Shown: positions 48,967-60,455 of the stretch, piece after piece | How positions within the stretch are numbered: position 1 is the first letter of the stretch | Layout of the letters: the number at the start of each line of letters is the position of its first letter | From: Cladobotryum mycophilum | Lineage: Eukaryota > Ascomycota > Sordariomycetes > Hypocreales > Hypocreaceae | Reading direction: 5' to 3' | DNA: 64,000 nt | Assembly: GCA_036429605.1 (NCBI GenBank) | Contig: JAVFKD010000010.1 | Location: forward strand, 248,001-312,000 | Program-made: the position numbers and the translations under genes | The notes under the pieces: generated by a model | Told to the model about the DNA's origin: nothing | Database searches by the model: none | What the model saw: only the letters and a program-made list of their open reading frames with translations

Positions 48967-50504
48967 AGTGTAGAAAGATGTAGTCTGAATTGAAGGAGAT
49001 TATAGCTTGTTGAAGGAGGATTGTTGAGCATTTCGTCTTTGCAACGGAGGTCGGGTGCTTTTATGTGTGAGAGGGGACTCTTTAGTTCTGGAATAGAATA
49101 ATAAGGGACTTTAAGTTGCATATTTTTACTTCCTCAGTTATAGTGCAACGGACAGGATTTGATTCCGTAGCAAAAACAGCCCTGGGTTATTCTGTATCAC
49201 CTCATACTTACATTTGTTGGCGACATGGCTTTCGTACAAATGGAGTGCTGCAATTTCATTTCTATGACTAATAGATATAAGCAAAGTAATGACCACTGTT
49301 CACGCGGATGTTGAAAGTAAAAAATGAACTAAAAAGAAGTAAGGCTAGGTTTGACTGAAAAGTCTAGGGTGGGCTTGCCATAGCATTCGATGCTACGCCA
49401 GAATGATCTCTTAACTACTAGGATCGGCCTTGAGACCCATGTCATGAACGGAGATTCGCATTCTTTATGGTAATTAATCTTGTGTTCAGACGCTTTTTAT
49501 ATTCCCTCCATCCCACCAACCTTTGGAGAAAAGGCTAAACTGGAAGTTAATACTGTTATATCCCCTCGATGGTCTAGGTGACAGCCCTGTGTGAGAAGAT
49601 ACTGATGGCAAGCTGGCGAATCACGGATCCCCTCTCACCGAGAGGTTTGCAGACGCCCAACTCCAGTGGTGTAATGAAACTAGGGAGAGGTGGCTGGATC
49701 TCACCCTCCATGGAAGGAGTTACCTAAAAAGAGATGCTCAAGGCTACGTTAAAAAGAGGCATTTAAAATATGACTCGGTACTAGATTTCCGAGAGTAAGC
49801 CCGTATAGATGGCTATGGGGTTCCGGAGAGTAATACTAAGCAATGTAGCTTCGACTTACGGGGTATATGTGGGCATAGATGTGGCAGACGATGGCTGTCA
49901 TGGGTCAGACATTTAGCGTGGCTAGGATCTTGAAATATTTTGATACACCGAAAGACCGAAATTGCTATGTTATTGATGCTATCATATGGCTTTTACCTAG
50001 TTGATGTCATCTCCTGCCCCAAGAAAAGTAAACGAATCAACATCGAGTTTCGGTGAACGCACGGCATTGACTTGTATCACCTAGGCGGGCAAATTGGAGC
50101 CCCTTACATAAAAACATAAGCAGTGAGGTTAAATGTGGCTTCATACCTTGATTCAGTTAAATACACTCAAGTAATCAAGTAAGAAGGTCTATCCTAGTCA
50201 AGTAACCATACTTGATACTAAAACTTGACTTGCTGGACTTGTGGGCGGCGCCGACACAAAGAGGGTTGTTGGACGATGATTTGGTTCAGTCCTCTCTACA
50301 TTTTATCTCAGTTGTAACTACGTTCTTTTGCTAGCCGACGTAAGTCCTCGATTTCAGTACAGCCTCTATTCAAAATCTAGAGTATCGTATTCAAATATCC
50401 TTTGTTCAACTACGCGAAACAGCGCAAACTCAAGAACACAAGAGCTTTCCTCCACGTTCCTAGTCCTGAAAAGGAAGGCGAATTGTAGTGCGAGTATGTC
50501 CTTC
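48967..50504. other. 1.5 kb without gene; imperfect inverted CAAGTA repeats
   Basis: At about 50168-50242 CAAGTAATCAAGTAAG is followed by TACTTGATACTAAAACTTGACTTG, an imperfect inverted arrangement that could be the remnant of a small transposon end. No gene seen. Confidence 0.4.
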
Positions 50505-52101
50505 TTATTTCAAATGGCTTTCTAGCTGTTTGATGTAACTCTTCATGGTGAGTTTCTCTGGATCAGTGCTCATAAAGGCATTTTCAATGTAGTTTTCAGC
50601 TACATCAACCGTTAGCCATATATCCTTTTTAACCTTTTTTCCTTACACGCATATAGGGAGAGGGTAGATATACCATAAACCTTCAACTCGTTCCAAGAAT
50701 CAACAATGTTCTGCAGCTGCTTTTTTGCAAGTAGCATCGGTGGGATGGACTGCCCGCCAGCATCAATCAAATCGTAGAGTGTCTGAAGGTCGGCATTCAT
50801 GTGGGACCAGGCTCCCTGAAGCGCTTCAAGTGTCTCAATGGCTGGTGCAATAACATTGAGAAGGTTTGTGACCTGGGCCTGTAGACGATGATCCCTAGAT
50901 CAGTTACTTGTCGATGGAAATCAGCTTTTTGAGTGCTTCACTCACCCCCATGGATGATATATCCCCCTGCAAGCGGTAAGCCGTCTCCAGTTTTATCTGG
51001 TTTACGTCCAGAACTGCCTCGATCTTCTCCATGGCCTTCTTCAATCGTTTAATATCCTCATTGGCCATGACAGTTACTGTCACAGCAGCAACAGTACCAG
51101 CAAATGGGCTATTGTGTGGAGTAGAGGTTCCTATATTAGCTTGTTTCAAAAAAGTCCGGTGTGGTGATAAACTTACATCCAAACGTAGTAAGCGGTTTCC
51201 TTTATTTTTTGGTGGTCTGTTAATATTTATGTAGTTAGCATTGGGACGTTTCTCGGGAATTGAAGGAAAGGTCATCACCAGCGTCGATTTGAACTTGTAA
51301 ATCCTCTATATCTTTCAACTGTTCCTCAATCTCCCTTTTCAAATGCTCGATATCATTACCCTCTTCCTCTAGAAGGGATTTCAGGGTCTCTCCATCGCCT
51401 TGAAGTGTACTCTGGTATCGCTTGCAGTTATCGTGGAAGGTAGCTAGGGCAGTCAGGGCCTCTGCGACGTGAGCCTGGATACCCTGGATAATTTTCTGCT
51501 GGGCTTCGATTGCACCCTTGATACCGCTAGCCAGTTCGTCAAGGACCTTCTGGTCGGGGCTAGTCTTGCCCTTCTCGTCATTGTACTCTCCAACCCATTC
51601 TAAGATGGCTTGATAATAGGAGCTGGTTGATGATCCACCAGCTAGAGTGGCATATGTCTTGATCTGACCGGAGAGCTTAACAAGTTTGTCCCAGGTCACA
51701 TCTTTGAACTGGGAACAATCCTTGGATATCTGAGGCGAGAGAGCGGTTTTATTAGCCAACTTCTCTTGCTCGGGAAAAGGGGGGTTATTGACCTCGGTAT
51801 ACGTTTTGATCAGACTATCTACCTCAGCCCAGACCTTGGTACTCATCGCGGATGTGGTAGTAAGCCCCAAGGTTTTGATATAGGAGTCACGGTTAGTTGG
51901 GAGCAATTTGCCCGTCCAAAGAAATCTACTCAACGCGACCATCTTGTCACGGTTCAGAATGAAGGTCTTCTCCTCCTCATCGGCGGTATCAACAGCGTAG
52001 GCCACGATGGTCAATTTCTGCGCCTTGTTGACGATGAACATGCCTTTAGGAAACCAGACCACTGGGTCATCAATCGGCTTTGAGGGGTCGAACTGAGCCA
52101 T
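50505..52101 (-). CDS. Alpha-xenorhabdolysin (XaxA/YaxA)-like pore-forming protein
   Basis: I read five exons: 51279-52101, 51177-51216, 50946-51108, 50681-50878 and 50505-50624, about 447 residues, with a start at 52101 and no signal peptide. The protein is almost wholly helical. Long amphipathic coiled-coil helices (about 150-285) lead into a hydrophobic segment at about 288-303, followed by a second long coiled coil to the end. This order, the length (bacterial XaxA is slightly above 400 residues) and the general character match subunit A of the bacterial binary Xax/Yax cytotoxins, alpha-helical pore formers. The match is from memory of the family, not a search. The intron structure shows it is a settled eukaryotic gene. 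Its start lies 1,025 bases from the divergent gene at 53127. Confidence 0.65.
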
Positions 52102-53126
52102 GATTGAAGAGTGAAAGAGTTTAATGTGTGCTTCTTAGATGGTTGGGAGAAAGACGTGAAGAGAAGATGTGTATCTCGTTAATAGCCAGGAGAATATAGG
52201 AGAACTAAAATCAGGATAACGTTGCCGCTCCTTTATACCTTAGAGCAGACCCTAATCACCGTTTGCTTTCATTTTTTTTTACAAGATTTTTATAGGAGTA
52301 TCCTCAGACAACCCTATTGGGCCGCTTTCTCAAGGGTTGCCTCTTCAACATCTCCTCCTTTGCCACCTATCTACATTGGCAATTGTCAACAGGCTCATCC
52401 CGTCTTTCCCGTCTTTCCCGCCTTTCCCCTCACCGTTGTATTTTTTTTACTGGATAATGATCCATGCAGATGGTACAATGTAACTTCATGTCTTTCCACT
52501 CGGTGTGGAGAAATGGTGGGGCATACAACATATGCGCGCATAGATTCAACCGGCTTCCAGATATACTTGAACAATTTCTTCCAATATTTCCGAGGAAGAG
52601 TGACAGACCCATCAGATAAGGGCAGATAATATGCCAAAGCGAGCAAAGTGACGTGGGATTCCCCAGGGAAGGGGGCTTCATTATTGCTCCCCTCCGCGGC
52701 ACGGAACCCCCTGCACGCCTGATATTCCCTGTTGAGCTGTACAGACGTATATGCAGCCTACGTGTCTCACGTCTTGTATCGTTGTAAAGGTATTTCAAAG
52801 GGGTCACGGGGGCCATGATGTCACACCGACTGGTCTAGAATGCCATGGTGATGTCCTTGGTGGTGAGTTTTGTCTAGATATCATCTAAATTAGTAACAAT
52901 CTATGCACCTTTGCACCAAGCTGCGGAGGAATGATACAACTGACTTAATGCATTTACTAAATATTGACGGGCTCACCGTCGGACAATGGAAAGATTGCCA
53001 CTCAGTGAGTTGTGGCATCCTAACGAAGTCCTCAGCAAATTGCGCTACATAAATTGATGCGGGTTGAGGTCACAACGTTGAATACAACTTAAACTTCACA
53101 TCCATTCTCTCAGGAATATTGACAAA
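52102..53126. other. Divergent promoter region of the toxin-like pair
   Basis: It holds a TATA box for the minus-strand gene and a threefold 9-base tandem (CGTCTTTCC-like) at about 52398-52428. No gene seen. Confidence 0.5.
52232..52237 (-). promoter_or_regulatory. TATA box of the XaxA-like gene
   Basis: TATAAA on the minus strand, about 131 bases upstream of the ATG at 52101. Confidence 0.45.
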
Positions 53127-55854
53127 ATGACTAAGATCGCATCTCAACCGAGCAACCCAACCGATTGGCAGAAGTATGCCGCCTCGAATGCCGTGGCTGC
53201 TATTCCTCTGCAAATGGAGAACAATGTGAACAATGGTTCGGTAAGGAACTAGCCATACTCACTAGCAATTTTCTTGACAACCAAAGGCTGATTATGCTGG
53301 CAGAAAATTGCAGTTCACCGTGGTGTCTTTCTGGACGCATCAACTGTCCTTAACCCTGGCTTGCACAGCCTGCACATTTACACCGATGTTCTTGGCTTCA
53401 TGGCCGAGGATATCATCATCACCCCTGCCAAAAACGGCATCGTGCAGATTGTGGCCCGTGTTCTGACTGCGGCCAAGCCGGTCACTCTGCGAGTCCCCCT
53501 GGCGACGCGGCCACCAGTGCCATGTCGATTTATGCGCCCGTGTTGGACCAGCCAATATCAATCAGTATGGAAGACTCTAAACCGGTAGCGCTAGATCTTG
53601 GGACAGATACTGATAACGTCGGGGTGGTTGTGGCCTTTGATAATGGAGAGGTGATTACCGAGTATCTCAAAAGATACCCTGACGACAGCCATGCTGAGCT
53701 GCAGGCCAGTCTAGAGACCGAGCTGCGCATTGCTCTGGCTCAGTTCTGGGAGAATAGCTCGATTGCCATTTCCATCTGCGCTCATGTGGCAGCCATCACA
53801 GCGAATCAAAAAATCTACTCGATGCTTAATACGCAAGCCGTGGCGCTGGGCCAGCAACTTGCCGGCCGAGTTATGGCAGGCCAAGATATGACCCATGCCC
53901 CTGTCTTGGTGTTGGACACATACAAGGAGACCATGCAGCTGGCGCTGGATGCTGCCTCCGCCTTTCAAGACCAGTACGATCGGTTTCAGGATAAGGCGGA
54001 GTCCCTGGAAGTGCAGATTCAGGCGTGGAAGACAATGCTATCCCAAGCTATTGCTAACCAAAAAATGCAAGGCATCCTGTGCGACTCGGCATACCAAAAG
54101 TACCAGGACGCTGCCAAAACAGCTGCCAGCTGCGATCAGCAGTTCAGATACGACAACGACGATGTGCAAAGTGCTGGGCTAGCCTTTGAGGCTGGGGTAG
54201 AGAAATGGAAGTTTGAGCAGAAACTCAAAGCCATAAAGGAAATCTTCATGGCAGTCGTCAGTAAGTGCCCTGTGGGTGTTCAGGCTCATCAATCTCCTTC
54301 CCTTTTAGATTAAATCTGGATAAGGCTAATTTGACATCTATTCAGCCTTTGCTGTTAGTATTGGTCAATTGTGTATCGGTAACCCGGCTGGGGGTGGCGG
54401 AGCAGCGAAAGCCGTGGAGGGTGCGGTCAAGGCTGCTACAGAAGCAGAGAAAATCGCCGACCAGGTTGCTGCAGAGGTATCTTCAGGAACATTACAGAAG
54501 CTTAAAAAGGTCGTGGAAGCACTGGGCAAACTGTATCCGTCAGTTTCTAAGATGGTGGTGGCGATCAAGGATCTGCAATCCAACCCCAACATCAATGTTC
54601 CTTCCATTGCGGATATCTCAGGCACGACAAAGGGAGATGCAGACTCTGCCGCCATTGTCACCATGGCAGCATGGGACACCTGGGTTCTTGAATCGGATAG
54701 CCAGATGACCTTTGCGGTTACAAATGCAATTGAAGGTGCAAGTGCGTACCAACTTGCTCTACGCAAGCATGCGATCAACGGAAAGCAACTAGCCCAGGCC
54801 CAGGCTGAGGCTGTCAAGGCTGGGTATGAATATGTCCAGGCTCAAATGGAAGTCATGCGTTGCACGAAGCAAGTGGCAGATCTTCAGAGCTTGGTGGATG
54901 GCTATACAGGACAAGAGGAGGTCTACCTCAAAGCTGAAGCCCAGTTCTATGACCGTCTAATGGCACTAAGAACTGGTGTCGTGATTGAACTGCAGAATAT
55001 GGTCTGGGCATATCGGTACTGGGCTCTCGCAGAGAGTAAAATTGTTCTTGACGCCACAAAGTCCATTGCTGATTATAAGAGTGACCTCTACCAGATCGCA
55101 CGTGCTATGGAGACAGTGGATGAGCAATATCCCAGCGATTTCCAAGGTAAACTTCTGCCACCCCCCCCCCCTCCCTCTCTCGGGATAACTAATCGTTAAA
55201 AATAGGCTTCACATACCGTGACGCATCTGACAAGGTATGTGCCCATTCGTAGTGCTCTATTCTGCTGCTTGTGGGGAACACAATGATTGACAATACTGGC
55301 AGCTCCCATCCAACTTTGGTCAGTTGCTGGTCGAAGGTCTTACCGGCGAAACCCACTCTGGGAGCTTCACTCTCGCCCCCGAAAAAGCCTTAGCCGGGGT
55401 CTTCTTCGGGGGATCTCACTACAGACTGAGTGGCTTGGATCCAACTCTCAAAGGAGCTCTTCCCCACCAGAATGTTGCTAAAGACGGTGTGGTGATTGTT
55501 CGTTTGCAAATCACCACATCCGGAATCTATCAAGATATCAACAAGGATCAGATATTTCGCTTCTCAAGCCTTTCTCAGTCCCGGCGGTGTTCCTACGAGC
55601 TTAACGCAGACGGAGAAAGAGGGGAGACGTGGGATGATCCCATTTTTGAAACCAAATACCATGCCGAGCCCACTCCGTTCACACAATGGAAGATCAAGTT
55701 GCTGAATCCTGAGGAGATCGACTTGAGTGGGCTGACGGGAGTTGATTTGAAATGGAAAGGACACGTTCGATTTGACCCGACACGGCGTCCCAGAGAAAGG
55801 CTGGAGCAGTTACAAGACGGAGTTAATTTGGCATCTTCACAGGAGGCCAGGTAG
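53127..55854 (+). CDS. Large helical coiled-coil protein with hydrophobic segment and beta-rich tail (possible pore former), frame broken
   Basis: Exons read as 53127-53240, 53304-54260, 54346-55146, 55206-55234 and 55303-55854, a little over 800 residues. The first roughly 120 residues look beta-rich. Then come long helices rich in alanine and glutamine, a hydrophobic and glycine-rich segment around the 54261-54345 intron, and a second long helical stretch. The last 180 residues form a beta-rich domain. Helix-hydrophobic-helix architecture is that of alpha-pore-forming toxins, but I do not recognise the family with certainty. The reading frame changes within exon 2 at a run of five C (53495-53499). 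No intron explains this, so the gene is either damaged or misread there. It is divergent to the XaxA-like gene and convergent with the next one. Confidence 0.6.
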
Positions 55855-56138
55855 ATCATAGCTAGGCAAGGAACAGTCATTACATACAGAGTACCAAGGC
55901 AAATTAGGCATGAAGAAATAGATCGCAATATGGAAGATAATGAATGTAAGATTTATGAAGCTTGTATAATATAACCTATCCACCGAAGGACAATGGGCTA
56001 CAGAGCGAAACGGCAGTCAGCCTCCAATATGTTCGCTTCTCGAATCCACTGACCTAGCCGATGTAGCTGTCTTTGAACTTGTGGACTATACAACAGGGAG
56101 CGGGTCAGCATTTGCGTATCAGCAGTGCACTGCACAAA
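55855..56138. other. Shared 3' region
   Basis: Only 284 bases separate the stops of the convergent genes at 55854 and 56139. Nothing else seen. Confidence 0.5.
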
Positions 56139-57382
56139 TCATGGCTGTCCCGTACCTTCAGTCGCCAAATTGCTCCACATCTCCAAGAGTTTATTCTTCT
56201 GCAGATTCAAAAGAGGCCCTGGTCCAGGCTCCGTGTGTTCCGCAACAAAGTCAGACAATGCGGTGAGATCATTCCAGATTTCGAATGCGGCACCTACAAC
56301 AACTTCTTAGTCACTACCAGGTCCAAACAAGCTAGCTTTATAAGAACTTACCGACGGCAAGCTGCAAGTTCGCCAATGAGGCGCCCGAGTCGTCTTGCAT
56401 GTTTTGCTTTGCTATTATCCCCTATTGAATGGCTTCGTCAGGAATGGCGTGAAGCCCTGAAGCGCGATCCCGCTATTCAGACCGACTGGACTCACCTTGA
56501 GAATTTCCACTGCGCTACAGTCAGTGTCGAAGTCATCCGAATTCCTTTCGCCCTCATGGCATTCGCGAAGTCGCTGGATGATACTTTGACTCCCCAACTC
56601 GGAGTCGATTATTTTGACCCGAATTTGCGCCTCGTTGACGTTTCCGATGGCCTCTCTCAGGTTGTCAGTTGTGATGGTGGCCAAATTTGACAAGGACTTG
56701 AGTTTGTCTATGCGTTCTTTCATTTTTGCCTGGACTTCCTCGCGGAGGCTGTCGTTGCCTGATTCATCGCCATAGAGCCTCTTGAGCGCATCAAATATCT
56801 CATCTAGATCAATATGAGACAAAGGCCGAGACCAGATATAGTAGAAGGGGAATAGCAAGGTGAGTCTTCTTCTTACCGTAGTCTATTTGGGCTGTAGCCG
56901 AGAGTTCCAGGATGACATTGCAGACATCTCCCACGGAGCGGTATCCACTCTGAATTCGGAAATTTAGATTTGTACCATTTTGGTCATGCGTCAGAATGCT
57001 TTCTGCCTACCTCAAGAGCCATGGACTGGTTGGTGATCTGCCGTTTCGTCAGTAAGAAAGAACGGTGAAAACAAGAGGCATGGGTACGTACCTTGTAAAA
57101 CTCTTCCATGACAGGGATGATTATATCGACGTACAGCTATAAGCTTTAGCTCCAGCCCTTCTCAAAAGGGTAGACCAGTTTGGGTGATTGCTGTGGTACC
57201 TCTTGCATTCCCCTGTCGGTAAACCCAACCCTGTAGCGAATCCCACCGTCATTATATGGCAAATTCAGCGTTGCCTGGGTTGCCTGTTGAAGCTTCGAGA
57301 AGTTGGGCCCATCACAGACAAATCTAGAGCCATTGTTCACCAAAAAGCCCCTTGGGCTTAGGAAGGACTCGTCGAAGGCCAT
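56139..57382 (-). CDS. Unrecognised helical protein in the toxin-like cluster
   Basis: Seven short exons read as 57200-57382, 57092-57136, 57011-57037, 56877-56949, 56496-56803, 56352-56421 and 56139-56293, about 286 residues. All donors are GT and all acceptors AG, with intron phases that keep one frame. There is no signal peptide. From about residue 60 on the protein is helical, with coiled-coil-like heptads in the middle (DSLREEVQAKMKERIDKLKS). I do not know the family. Its place, 284 bases from the large helical gene, suggests a partner or accessory protein. The very high intron number for its size is unlike a recent bacterial acquisition. Confidence 0.6.
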
Positions 57383-59290
57383 GGTTGAGAGATATAGTTC
57401 CTAGAGCTATTGCTTTTGATCTTGCTGTAGCTGGAGTGTAGGACGGTCTACCGAGAGAAAAGCCTAACGTAAGTCTTTATATATCCCCTCGCGACGCTCA
57501 AGTACTTCGAAGAGAGAAAAGCGAACGAAGAAAGGTGATTTTGCAGTGATCCCCGTTGGAGGAGAACTCCTCGAATGGCGACTCTGCGGGGGAACGGTCT
57601 GGCGCGGGGCTAGGAAGCCTCTCCCATGCATAATGAGTTAATTTTGTAAGACTAGGCTGACGTCAGGAGTCAGGGTAACGGACACAAGGAGGAACAGTTA
57701 CCAAATGCGGGTACCGTGTTGTGCCGTTATCAAACCGCATATGCATCATGCATCACGATCATACCGTGAAGTGAGGGGTTCCCATCACTTTGGCCCACTT
57801 CTGAGGGGTCGCCCGTGTACGGCTCGGCCAGGGTCTTGAGAATGTAATTAGTCTCTCTTAGGCACCATTTCGTAGCAAGGGACATGTTTCTCGAACAATG
57901 AGAGTCAAGATTCTGTTCCCAAAGCATTCATTGTTCCTGTTGGTCCACTGTTACCAGGTCACCAGGGGTTCTACTTCGTACATACAGTTGTATCCTCCGG
58001 CCCCTGTACACAGATTTCCAGATGTCTAAATCCCGGAGAACGGTCAGATAGCAACATGATCCCAAATTCATTTTCCCGCCATGACTCTTTATCCTAATAT
58101 TACCGAGGCTAGATTAGTTGTTAAGCAAGTTAGCTTGAAGCAGTGCAGACGAAACGGGTGTTTGAGATCCTGACAACCAGTTAATGCGTACAATCCGCAA
58201 CAGCAAGGGGATAAATTCCAGCACCAAAGACTGACGCATATAAAATATGATAACCCTCATCAATATCTTGGCCCCTATTTCAATTCCCTCATGTCGTACG
58301 CGATTGTGAAAGATCCTATTCTTTTGATCGGGTACGTACAGAGCGCCACCTGTGACCTTTCCAAGCAGTCGACGAGTGGCAGGGGGTACTAATCCTTGCG
58401 CAGCCGCAGAAATCATTGAGATAAGTGGTTTAAACCAGATAGGGATCTGTCTCATCAATCTTCCTGCCACATACTGTGGTCCCGTCGTCTCGATAAATAA
58501 AATGAAAACTCTCTTCGTGGCTGGCTGGTCTTTAAGGAAAGGGGTTGCTATAGTGATTGCTTTTTTTGTATGTAGGATCAATTTTGTCGTTTGTTCAAAA
58601 TAACATTCTAAGACATGGACTGTGTCTATAAAAATAAAAATAAAAAGGAAGAAAAAGGGAAGAAAAAAGCCCCTTTTGTCACTTTCTCTTACACATAGAT
58701 TTATTCAAGAATCTTTAAAATTCCCCATGCACAGATTAAAAGAGTACACCGACGAGAGTGAGTTTAGTCTTATTCAGTAACAGAAGCACTGCGGGCGCTT
58801 CTGTCTTTCGCATATTACCATTTGTAACAATACTTATGTCAATTATTTATTTGTCTTAGACAGTAATAAAACAGAAGAAAAAAACATACCTTATAAGATA
58901 GAGTTAATACCTGTACTTATCCCATGGTATAAGTAACTAAGGTAAAGCGCGTAACGACACGTGTAAGACACAGCAATAACAGAAGGGCTTACTACTACGT
59001 GTAGTTGTACTTGTAGGTTTTTGATGCTGTGGTCAATATCATAATTTCCAGTCATATTTTGAGACCGGATTACTTAAAACGTCTGAGACAAGGGCTGAAG
59101 CTTCTGTTCATGACGTATACGGTAAATCATTCTATTTCACACGAGATTTGACTGTCATGTATAAAGAGAAGCAACGCTCTCTCCTCCTTATGCTATAGAT
59201 AGCCCTTACTGCTTATACCAGACTTTCATTCAATAACTTGCCACGCCTATACTGAACGCCTCTCATATACCACGCTGCATACACATCACC
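57383..59290. other. 1.9 kb with no convincing gene
   Basis: A TATATAAA (minus, 57476-57483) lies about 95 bases upstream of the start at 57382. A 155-codon minus frame (58114-58581) has hydrophobic stretches but no family I know and lacks promoter or splice support. Purine-rich runs occur at about 58630-58670. Confidence 0.4.
59160..59166 (+). promoter_or_regulatory. TATA box of the small secreted protein gene
   Basis: TATAAAG lies 131 bases before the ATG at 59291. Confidence 0.45.
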
Positions 59291-59862
59291 ATGAGGCTCA
59301 GCGTCTTTTCACTTTGTGCTCTCGCACTTTCCCCAACCAGCACCCATGCGGCTCCTGCCGAACAAACAAGCGAACTTCAGAAGTGCTTCATCATCATCAA
59401 AACAGCCTCTAGCAGATTCATCTATGAGTGGAAGGAATCTATCTCCACCATTGATTTCGGCTCCGAAATTCACAGGATGGCCGACAATTACCACAACGCT
59501 AGCGACTTTGAGAATTGGGAAGTTACCCCGTATCTACGCGAAGCTAGCTCTCAAGCTTTGAAGGAAACCCAACCCTGCACTATTGCTAGTAGATTCTCCA
59601 ACGCCCCCTCTCATCTCAGGTCGATGACTACAAAGCCCGGTCCGCCGAGCTAGAAGAGGTGTGGAAGTCAGTTTATATGGCTTTTGACGATATCAAAATG
59701 AAGGTTTTGCAAGATTATCGCAAATTGTTTGATGAATTACAGAGTCATCCTAATGGGCCATCCGACGACGCCGTGTTCTATGGTCTTACAAATTCTCTTA
59801 GTGCGGTCAAGAATGCCTATCTCACATTCTCTGGAATTGTCACAGAGATGGAAAAAAACTAA
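59291..59862 (+). CDS. Small secreted helical protein, frame broken at a C run
   Basis: The frame from 59291 begins with a clear signal peptide (MRLSVFSLCALALSPTSTHA, cut before APAEQ). It continues as a helical protein with two cysteines (Cys32 in LQKCF and Cys97 in QPCTI). At a run of five C (59604-59608) it leaves frame. The next frame continues with the same helical character (DDYKARSAELEEVWKSV) to a stop at 59862. No intron of workable size bridges the two, so the gene is broken or misread by one base. The full product would be about 190 residues. I do not recognise the family; the size and helical content recall small fungal wall proteins. Confidence 0.6.
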
Positions 59863-60455
59863 CTACACGGGGGATGCGTAGGCGGTGGATGCCCTGCATT
59901 CAATTGTGTGGAACAATTTATGCGGCTCGGAGAGCCTGTTGTATCGACGTCGTAGGCATGGGGGGGGGGGGGGGGGTGCTCGTGTTGATGGACTGAATTG
60001 GCGGATGGAGGAATAGCAAGTTGCAAGTGTATGTTGTGTCTTCAAATATATGCTGTACAAGTTACACTTGGGAAAACGACAGACCGCGTCTCCTGGACCT
60101 CGAGCCTGTGGAGGACAACCCCAGGCTATATATGCATGTAATATTAGAGTAAAAAGGAAATCAACTTTCATATGTCATTTAACATTGCGAGTGAACGTCA
60201 CTGGGTGAAACAGGACATGCGTCAAAGTCGAGCTCAAAGCTATATTCACATTGAACGTTGTCGACTCTGCTAGTTAGAAAACCTTGACCGGGAATCTATG
60301 ATTGGTTCTCTCTGTGTTGCTCTTTGCTATAGAATGAGATCTAGTCACCTTGTTCAAGACGCTTCTAGATCACCATTTCGTGGCTCAAGTAAAAATCTTA
60401 TAATGGCTGTTCGTAACGGAATTTTGGGACAGTAATTTTCACAAGTCTCCGCCTT
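59863..60455. other. Intergenic with a G17 run
   Basis: The 593 bases between two convergent 3' ends hold seventeen consecutive G at 59960-59976. No gene seen. Confidence 0.55.

Noticed and set aside
50904..51278. A separate small gene downstream of the XaxA-like frame
   Set aside because: It begins exactly at the first splice donor of the XaxA-like gene and its conserved part is the continuation of that gene after introns.
58114..58581. 155-codon minus frame with hydrophobic stretches
   Set aside because: No recognisable family, no supporting promoter or introns; kept only as a note in the gap description.
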